Positions 56,575 through 64,000 of a stretch of 64,000 nt of DNA are shown here, in pieces. A model generated the notes under the pieces. That model was not told the origin of the DNA and did not search any database. It saw only the letters and a program-made list of their open reading frames with translations. The translations under genes were made by a program, and so were the position numbers. Location: contig JBAIAA010000022.1 in NCBI GenBank assembly GCA_037893245.1, positions 930,001 through 994,000 of the forward strand, read 5' to 3'. This DNA comes from Crossaster papposus (taxonomy: Eukaryota; Echinodermata; Asteroidea; Velatida; Solasteridae). Position 1 is the stretch's first letter. Every line of letters starts with the position of its first letter.

Positions 56575-56760
56575 GTAAGCAGATAGGTGCTTGGGACCAT
56601 GTCCCGTCCAGTTGACACACAAATGCCGCTTTGTCTGACTGGTACCCGGCTTGACAGGTTACTTCAACTTGATCACTGTAGTAATATATTGGTAATGGGC
56701 TACTGTAAGACCCATATGGCACGTTGGAGGGCAAGTCCACATGATGGCATAATCGTCCAA
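56575..56760 (-). CDS. First sushi (CCP) exon of the minus-strand gene
   Basis: The acceptor TAATTTTCAG and strong donor TTAC before GTGAGT bound 186 nt, phase 1 to phase 1. The product starts GRLCHHVDLPSNVPYGSYS and ends VTCQAGYQSDKAAFVCQ, then LDGTWSQAPIC. All four sushi cysteines are present, with the Trp before Cys4. Sushi domains bind proteins or glycans in complement, adhesion and receptor proteins. Confidence 0.85.
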
Positions 56761-58007
56761 CTGAAAATTAAAGAATAATGCATTTGTCACAGAAACCTCT
56801 TCGTGAAAAAACCCGTTGTTTTTTAAAGGCCAAGCTTACTATTGGGAATCTAAAAAACCACAAATGTTTACATATTTACAAAATAGCCTACATGGTATAA
56901 ACATAATGATGTTCGAAAACTTCCCATGGAATAGTTTTGCCTGAAATGCTATAGTCATTGAGAAATGAGTAAAACAATTAGTTTTAGTCTCATGAGACGA
57001 TAATTAATCCGTTGGTGCAAATGAGAAATGGTTCAGAAAATTTTCGCTTTTTTTTCTCAGACATGAAATGACCAATGAGGCTAAAACTTTTCACAAGGGG
57101 ATTTTACAACATTTATCTTTATTCACAGAAAATATGAATTACTTTTATGGCCCAAAAACAATAGTGAGGAATGCATTGACAATGCAACACACAGCATGAC
57201 CTGATTTGAACTCTTTCCCTATTGTTAACTCAAACTGACCGTGTACTTTGGCGATTATGCAAACCCCACAACATTATAGCAAGCTGCAAGCAAGTATAGT
57301 AAGAATGTTTCATAGAATGATGTTATGGAATGCGATTTAGTTGAATGCTAGCAAGCAACCAACTTGGCATTTGAAATCCTAAAACCTAGTAATATACTAA
57401 GTTAGAATGCTTTTATGGAATTGGGCCCAGTTGTCCGAAGTTTTACAACCATGGATGCCGAGAAAAGCACGAAAAACAGCGATTGTTTTCAACCGGCGTC
57501 GAGCAGTTATTTTTATGTTATTTTTGTTTTTTCTTAATCGCCGTCTGGCGATCGCGAATTTTTCTTTATAAAATTATATTTTTCAGAATAATTAAAGGAT
57601 ATCTAGGGCAATAATTTTGCTGGATTTCACCGCGAGACCTTCCCAAGCAATCAATCGTGCTATTGTTGTCTTGCCTTATTCGACAACACCAGCTGGTTTC
57701 TGGGTTTCTGACCTATGATACAGGGCTGTGTGAACATATAAAGCCATAAACCAAAACAGCTTGGGGGTATACACGAAATACAAGCGACTATCGAAAATAG
57801 TACGATGTATGTTGGTGTATAAACAAGATGGCGGCGCGTCGCAGGGGTTAGTGTTTGCAAAATGCTTATAGGCAAATCTGGAACACTCGCTGTAAGATGG
57901 TTTTAAAACTGTTTCCGACCACAATTATCATCCCTCACTTTATACGGAACTTGAAATGCGTTTTGTATTTATAAATAAACAGACTTAGTATATACTCATT
58001 CTTTTAA
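56761..58007. other. Presumed intron; diverged repeat copies
   Basis: 57175-57430 is an inverted partial copy of the 47960-48632 element. 57425-57560 is a copy of the repeat at 6713-6870. No sushi or CUB exon was found here on the minus strand. Confidence 0.45.
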
Positions 58008-60249
58008 AGAGATCGTATACGTTTGGTAATTGGAACCCACTGTTTGTTCCAATCCTATATAGATATAGATATATACCATAAAACTAACCTGTACAAAGTG
58101 TATTTCAAAAGGTGGTAGCGATTTTGAGATAATGCCGGAAATCTGGAGCGGTTATATCCACGCAGGAAGAATAATCTGCATTGGAATACACAATCTGGGA
58201 AACGTCACTGCAGTAACGCTTCTCAGATTTAAATTCGTGGGGATAAAAAGTGATATCTTTTTCCATAACCGCAGTACTTTGAAGTGAAAAGTTTCAAAAA
58301 ATGCATTATGTATAGGAGAATACACGAGAAAGTGTGGATTCGTAATTACGAATTCACGAGGCGCGAAGCGCCGAGTGGATTCTTAAATACGAATCCACAC
58401 TTGCGAGTGTATTCTCTGACTTAAACCATTGCGTCAAAAGAAGTATTGTTATTAACTAACCAGTTGAGTGGAGATGAAAAGGCATGCATGTATCGTGGCC
58501 ATAGACGTAATTTACATAAGGCCAACTAAAAAAAAAAATATGTTTAACGTCACCGCCCGCTTCTTTTTTTAGAGGCCGCCTCCTTTTCTTTTTTTTCACA
58601 AAAATAATAAATGTTATTATCTTTAAACAATAATAATAATAATAACTAAAACTACGTCTGTTCGAGGAACAGAACATAGTGCCTTTTCGCATTTTTTTCC
58701 CCGTAAAAACCATTCAAAAGGAATTTTAAACACATTAAAAGTAATCAAAACGAATGTAGGTTATTCAAACAGATTAAAGGTAATTTAAAGTGATTAAAAC
58801 GATAACGTCACACATTTGTAAACTTTTTGTGAACTACCTAACCAACCCAATACACAATTATTTTTATTTTAGCATGATCCGTTGCTGAGATATGGCTTCA
58901 AGGTCTTAAAACGTAATAAATCACATACAATTGAATGATGGCTTCAAGTCTAACTTTTCATTCTAACTTCCGGTCTGGTGACGTCATATTTTTTTCTCCC
59001 GGTCAAATTGTTTCTAACATGAAGCTATTATATACATCAATTATAAAGTGATTTCAGCAAACTTCGCCACACACATCAACTAAATATTAATTTAGAACCT
59101 GCTCCCATAGGGTGCTATAACATGTTATGACGTCGTCGGTAATTTTTTTGAAAAGTACATCTAGCCAAACACTAACATCGTTTAAAGTAAGTTCATATCA
59201 TTTTCACTTTCAAATTATAAGGCACTTTCGGTTTGGACCGAAAGGAAGGGTCACGTGATTTCTCACACACGAGATAAAATGAAGATCCTAGATTATCCTA
59301 TCAATTGCCATAAACCTAAAGTCCCGGTCTTTTGCGCGTGATTTGTTATTGATTTTCAAAGATTAAATAAATGTAATATGACGTCACGTTACCCCCTGAT
59401 GACGTCACCATGATGTCTGTCTGCTAGACACGAGTTCACTATAGGGTCTTCACTTGGGTAAAGTTTTGTTTGGATACGACTTGTTATGAAAAGTGCTTGT
59501 ACGAAAGAACGTGTACAAAGTCTATTGCATTTTGGTCCTAAAAAGAAAAAGAAAAAAGAAGTAAAACAAAAATCAGAACAAAAACAAAGGCTTTTTCGCA
59601 AAATTGCGAAAAAGCCAATTAAAAAAGATAATACAATTTTAAGATCGTAATTTGGACTTTAGCATCACTGTGTACATGCTGTGAACATATATTTGTTTCT
59701 AATGGGAAGGCTAGGGTGTGACGTGTATGGTGCATACATGATCGACCCACATGAATTTTGATTTTTATTCGTGGGTGAGACATGTTTTAATTTCAAATAG
59801 AAAGATAGGGCGTGACATGTTCACTACATGACCCATATTAAAATGTGTCGAGCGGCTATTAAAAAAGAAAGAAAAACAGGCCTCCTCCTTCCTTCTAAAA
59901 AAAAGACAAACATGTTTTGTTTGTTTTTTGGCCTAAAGGAGGTTCTCGAGGCTCTTACGTAATCAGGGTTGGATTAGGGTTGAGGAATTGAATAACCGTG
60001 GATTCGTAATTGTTACAAATGTAGGCAAGATAAAAACCGTTCCGAATCCACACTTTACTAAAGATTCGTAGATACGAATCCACTGTTATTGTTCAAAGCG
60101 TTGATTCTTAGATACGAATCCACACTTTTAACAATAGCGTGACGTCATAGCAATGGTTCAAACTATCCAAAGCTGCTGTACTTCTTACCAAGTAAGTTTG
60201 TAATGCCAATAATTTTTTTGGAGTATCTACCAAACGTATAGGACCCCTT
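58008..60249. mobile_element. PIF/Harbinger-like MITE split by a later insertion
   Basis: The left part (58008-58308) and right part (60164-60249) together match the intact MITE at 42410-42807, with TAA at both borders. The match breaks at ATGCATTA and resumes at TATCCAAAGC. Confidence 0.7.
58309..60163. mobile_element. Insert carrying palindromes with GGATTCGTA
   Basis: The 1.86-kb block begins with a hairpin (58318-58418: AGTGTGGATTCGTAATTACG, then GGCGCGAAGCGCC at the tip). It ends with several more copies of TACGAATCCAC and an inverted AACCATTGC. The interior is AT-rich without a gene. A TA may be duplicated at its ends. Confidence 0.55.
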
Positions 60250-60659
60250 TAAAGCTTTTTAAATAAGAACAATGCCTTGTATTTTAAGAACGAGAAGAAT
60301 TTGTTTAGTCTTTTACTTTTAACTTTTTGTTTCAGTCCCCCCCCCCCCCTGAATTGAAATGTTGTAAACACGTTGTTGCTGTTTTTCTTTTAAGGGTGAC
60401 ATTCTTTGGTTTTTTACTATGTTATAATGTATCAAAAATGAGATGCAATTGTATTTGTTTATAGTCCAGTTTAGCTTTCTGTAACATGTGGAATGAAATA
60501 AATGAAGTGCAGAACTCCATAAAGGGCAAACATAAAAACAACAGTAAATAAATAAATAAAACGTGGGGGGCAGAGTCTGTGGCCGTCGCTGATCAGCAGA
60601 CACTCCAGGCATCAATAAACTGTTTTTCAATTTGAAATTGCCTGCATTTAAAAACATTA

Positions 60660-61360
60660 CTATTATTATTTTGTATTATTATTATTATTTATTTCTGGTA
60701 ATGAAACCAAGGATCCCTCAAAAGCGCTCTCGGCACTGTAGCTCGTAAGCTTGAAGAAACCTGCAGAGAGAAGTCATTGGGAAGAAAGTACCGTTTTTGA
60801 GGTTGGAAGAAAACCCCAGAAGAATGTCCTGGGAAAAAACCCACGGAGTCAGGCAGGGACAGAAAACCCAATCCACATATGTGACCTGGCACAACGAAAT
60901 AAGCGAAAAGTCGCACAAGTCCAAAACTAGTTACTGGCCGAAATGTTCATTTTTCAAGTGGGAGGTCGGTTTCGAGTTTCAAAAAAACGTTCTTTATCAT
61001 ATTCCAAATTGTATAGCTCAATTAAAACTCTAAAGTGTGCTTTTTAGTGGCTGAATTGCACTGAATGATAGTATAGTTGGCACGATTCACAGACTTTGAA
61101 CTCTGTTTTCTCAAAACAAGGGAGCATGACTTCAGTTATTTAAAAAGAGTAGGGCAGCGGCTACGAATAAGCTACAGCAACACACAATACATAATTTGAA
61201 AGCTTAGGACTTCTTCTATCTAAAAATGTTGTAATGTCAATTTTTGTGTGACTTTCCACCTATTTCGTGGTGCCAGGTCACATGTTGGCCCAGGCGGGGT
61301 TCGAACCCGGGTCATAGTGGTGAAAGGCGAGGAAAGAACCGCTACGCCAACCTGACTCCC
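60660..61360 (-). mobile_element. tRNA-derived SINE split by a MITE
   Basis: Head at 61282-61360: A-box region GTTGGCGTAGCGGTTC and B box GGTTCGAACCC. Body at 60694-60880: GGGTTTTCTGTCCCTGCCTG, then CCGTGGGTTTT, with an (AAT)n tail at 60660-60693. The two parts are contiguous in the SINE, but here 401 bp intervene. Confidence 0.7.
60881..61281. mobile_element. MITE inside the SINE
   Basis: GTGACCTGGCACAACGAAAT and the complement of GTGACCTGGCACCACGAAAT bound the insert. A single related end is found near 17385-17405, and the 18445 MITE has a similar GTGACC start. Confidence 0.75.
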
Positions 61361-61421
61361 TGATGATAAAATGAACTGATAAAAATGAACACAATAGTGT
61401 TGTTAGGAGTATGCATGTTCT

Positions 61422-61761
61422 ATACACCAAGGCAAATCCTGTATTTCCTGGGGAACTGCTTCCAACTGTAAAACGCACATCGAAGCTGGTGGCTGTAGAC
61501 ATTGAAATCCAGGTGTCGGGTACGGCACCGACGCTTCCGCCTGGATAGTTTCCGGTCGTGGCGCCGGCCGCCTGTAGCGTCACGCTGTCCCCAGTTGCGA
61601 GTTTGAAGTACGCGAAAGAAACTACGGCGTAATTGAAAGGAGATGGTATCGCGATCGTGATCGGGCCAGCAAAGCCGTCGCCACTTATACACGGGCTTGG
61701 AAATTTGGGGGACGTCTGGTATCCACCGTTCGCACCGTCGTTGTTGCTAGTTTCCGCTTTA
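61422..61761 (-). CDS. CUB-domain exon (partial), probably of the same gene
   Basis: The minus strand reads GGYQTSPKFPSPCISGDG, then ITIAIPSPFNYAVVSFAYF, then DTWISMSTATSFDVRFTVGS and GFALVY. That gives the SP-FPSP start, alternating strands and GF--Y end of a CUB domain. Only one Cys is seen and the start of the domain is not present. Its upstream side is cut at 61761 by a Helitron. Strand and order (CUB then sushi) fit the gene downstream, but I could not find a phase-1 donor to match the first sushi exon, so the link is tentative. Confidence 0.55.
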
Positions 61762-63155
61762 TCTATACTATAAAAGATGTTAAATTCGCCATCTTGTCCC
61801 TGGGCGCCGCCATCTTGGAACGCAGGGCCGCGCCATCTTGGCGCGTGGTTGGCGCCATGTTGGCTTTTGGTCGGGCGACTCGTCGCCACGCGCGTGTTCC
61901 GCCGGCGTCGGTGGGGCGGGGTGCCGGATCGTTCGCGACGGGGAATCCCCCGGGGAATAAGATTTTAAAAAAAATCGTATTCGTCCGAAGTGAGATTTAA
62001 AAGAAACGGACGTTACTGATAAACGCGTAATCGCTTTTCGATTGCCTGTCGATGTCTGTGGGCCTTTTTGCGTGAACTGTTGCGTTATTTTTGCATTGTC
62101 CTTGCCCGGAGTTCGGGCCGAAGCCTTCCCGAAATCGTACTACCGTAACTCGGTTGCCGAATTGTTGGCCGTTTGCGATTAAGCGGCGGCTACATGCGTT
62201 ACGCGAAGCCTTCGCAAATTGATTGTATCCGCCTTGCTTGCGCGGTGGCCGAGTTGGTGCCCCGTCACGTGTTATTTGAGCTTTATACTCCCTTGGTTAT
62301 TAATGCGGAGTTTGAGCGCCAGCTTCATTTTCGGCCTGAATTTTCTGTGCGTAGACCACATTGCAGTCACAGCTTGGGAACGTTAAAAAAATGATTTAGT
62401 CCTTTCGTGTTGCCTTTTGAGCAAATTTCTTTGCTTCACATTGTCGATACTTAAATATTACAACATTATCTGTCTCAAAACACTCCGAAACATATCGCTA
62501 TTGCCTCAATTTCAACTTTGATCGTGCAAAAAAGTCGCGAATTTGTATGGCGATGGTGGATATGAATATGCAAATTTTGAAACGTGACTGCAGTACGTAT
62601 GTTGAGGGCGCACTGTCAGACGGCCGGTCTGTTGGTTTTTTTAATCGTGATGATGTAAATCAGAAATCCCGAAGTGGTTTGTATTGTTTCCCGTACGATT
62701 CCTGTTAAAAATCACGAGACGCAGGCAGCTGCAAGCGAAGATGGACTGCCTATTGAGTATTATTAGTTCGGAATTCGGGAGTATTTTTACAAAGATTGTT
62801 TTTATTCAGAGTCAATGGTATTCTACGGAGCCCCTAAAGGGACATATGACGAATACAAATCACTGTTACGAAATAATTTGAGTTTTTTTCGTGCACTCAA
62901 AATAACTTATTTCGTGAGCTCGAAATGTTTTCGTGGACACGAAATGACTTCGTGGGCTCGAAAAAATCTGTTCGTGAGCTCGAAATAATTTCGTGCGCTC
63001 GAAATACTTTCTAGCTGGTACTCTACTCGCTAAGTTTCGCGGTTTGTTTGTCATACAATCCATTATGTTGTATTGTTAAGACGTCAACAGGGTGTATCTA
63101 AAGTTACGATTTCACCCAGCTAGCAGGTGCCGCGCGAAGCGCGGCATCCTGCTAG
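61762..63155 (+). mobile_element. Non-autonomous Helitron, copy 1
   Basis: It starts TCTATACTATAAAAGATG after an A. It ends with a GC-rich hairpin (TGCCGCGC, loop GAA, GCGCGGCA) and CTAG, followed by T. These are the Helitron marks (5' TC, 3' hairpin plus CTRG, insertion between A and T). The last 37 bases are almost one palindrome, CTAGCAGG to CCTGCTAG. 1394 bp, with no Rep/helicase gene. Confidence 0.85.
62883..63010. repeat. Palindromic tandem repeat in the Helitron
   Basis: Six or so units of TTTCGTG, two variable bases, CTCGAAA (each itself palindromic), spaced about 21-23 bp. It lies before the 3' end, where Helitrons often carry tandem repeats. Confidence 0.7.
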
Positions 63156-64000
63156 TCTATACTATAAAAGATGACAAATGCGCCATCTTGTCCCTGGGCG
63201 CCGCCATCTTGGAACGCAGGGCGCCGCCATCTTGGAACACAGGGCCGCGCCATCTTGGCGCGTGGTTGGCGCCATGTTGGCTTTTGGTCGGGCGACTCGT
63301 CGCCGCGCGCGTGTGCCGCCGGCGTCGGTGCGGCGGGGTGCCGGATCGTTCGCGACGGGGAATCCCCCGGGGAATAAGATTTAAAAGTGAGATTTTAAAG
63401 AAACGGACGTTACCGATAAACGCGTTATCGCTTTTCGATTGCCTGTCGATGTCTGCGGGCCTTTTTGCGTGAACTATTGCGTTATTTTTGCATTGTCCTT
63501 GCCCGGAGTTCGGGCCGAAGCCTTCCCGAAATCGTACTACCGTAACTCGGTTGCCGAATTGTTGGCTGTTTGCGATTAAGCGGCGGCTACATGCGTTACG
63601 CGAAACCTTTGCAAATTGATTGTATCCGCCTTGCTTGCGCGGTGGCCGAGTTGGTGCCGAGTTAGTTGTTCGCGATTGGGCGGGCCCGTCACGTGTTATT
63701 TGAGCTGGTGCCCCGATTTATACTTCCTTGGTTATTGCGGAGTAAACATAGTACCAGTTGAGCGCCGGCTTCGAATTCGTGCGCGTCTACCACGTTTCAG
63801 TCACAGCTTGGGAACGTTAAAAAATGATTTATTCCTTTCGTGTTGCCTTTTGGGCAAATTTCTTTACTTCACATTGTCGATACTTAAATATTACAACATT
63901 ATGTGTCTAAAAAACACTCCGAAACATATCGCTATTGCCTCAATTTCAACTTTGATCGTTCAAAAATGTCGCGAAATTGTATGGCGATGGTGGATATGAA
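63156..64000 (+). mobile_element. Helitron copy 2, head to tail with copy 1, cut by window end
   Basis: TCTATACTATAAAAGATG follows directly after the CTAG of copy 1. Sequence parallels 61762-62570 with many small differences, for example GCCATCTTGTCCCTGGGCGC in both and an extra CATCTTGG unit in copy 2. The 3' end lies beyond the window. Confidence 0.85.

Noticed and set aside
61278-61889. 203-codon minus ORF as a single intact protein
   Set aside because: Its first 42 codons lie in the Helitron and its last ones run into the tRNA-like SINE head; only the CUB middle is host coding sequence.

Overview
The window looks like genomic DNA of a marine invertebrate deuterostome. An echinoderm such as a sea star is my best guess, with amphioxus as the alternative. 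The reasons are long introns with GT/AG borders, a C1q-domain gene, CUB and sushi exons with phase-1 borders, tRNA-derived SINEs, Helitrons and a very dense load of TIR elements. The species cannot be fixed from sequence alone. Nothing looks bacterial: no operons, no Shine-Dalgarno sites, no CRISPR array.

Layout. (1) 1-6318, plus strand: a secreted collagen-like C1q-domain gene. It has a tandem array of about 144-bp promoter-like repeats, two non-coding exons and one coding exon. The coding exon is split by a 2.78-kb hAT-like element with a perfect 8-bp target duplication. (2) 8.58-16.31 kb: a recent tandem duplication of about 4.1 kb. It carries an unidentified exon on the minus strand, a degraded coding block, a SINE and large foldback elements whose arms are satellite-like 53-bp repeats. 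(3) 16.8-19.5 kb: a cluster of MITEs and hairpins, including one MITE inside an arm of a larger inverted repeat. (4) 21.3-24.4 kb, minus: a multi-frame protein-coding element of a repetitive, unnamed metazoan family. (5) 25-33 kb: MITEs, tRNA-like sequences, minisatellites and a 138-bp repeat carrying DR1-type nuclear-receptor sites. (6) 33.4-36.8 kb: a TIR element with a 5-bp duplication that holds fossil Ty3/gypsy pol pieces and a LINE tail. (7) 38.6-41.1 kb: a second copy of the C1q promoter and first exon, without a recognisable coding part, followed by another TIR element. (8) 42-48.6 kb: nested MITEs, a mariner MITE and a 32-bp minisatellite.

(9) 49.1-61.8 kb, minus strand: the second host gene. 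Exons for a CUB domain, a sushi (CCP) domain, a Thr/Pro-rich stalk, a second sushi domain, a transmembrane helix and a cytoplasmic tail follow in transcription order. From the first sushi exon to the tail every junction phase fits; the link to CUB is weaker. The second sushi domain is split by a copy of a CXC-domain element lying in the opposite orientation. (10) 61.76 kb to the end: two Helitrons head to tail, the second running off the window.

Two immune-type host genes are therefore each interrupted by a mobile element in this one haplotype, with young-looking insertions at the left. I found no complete new multi-gene system. The most unusual structures are the exact insertion in the C1q exon, the foldback and satellite duplication with its telomere-like TTAA insert, and the interrupted sushi gene.
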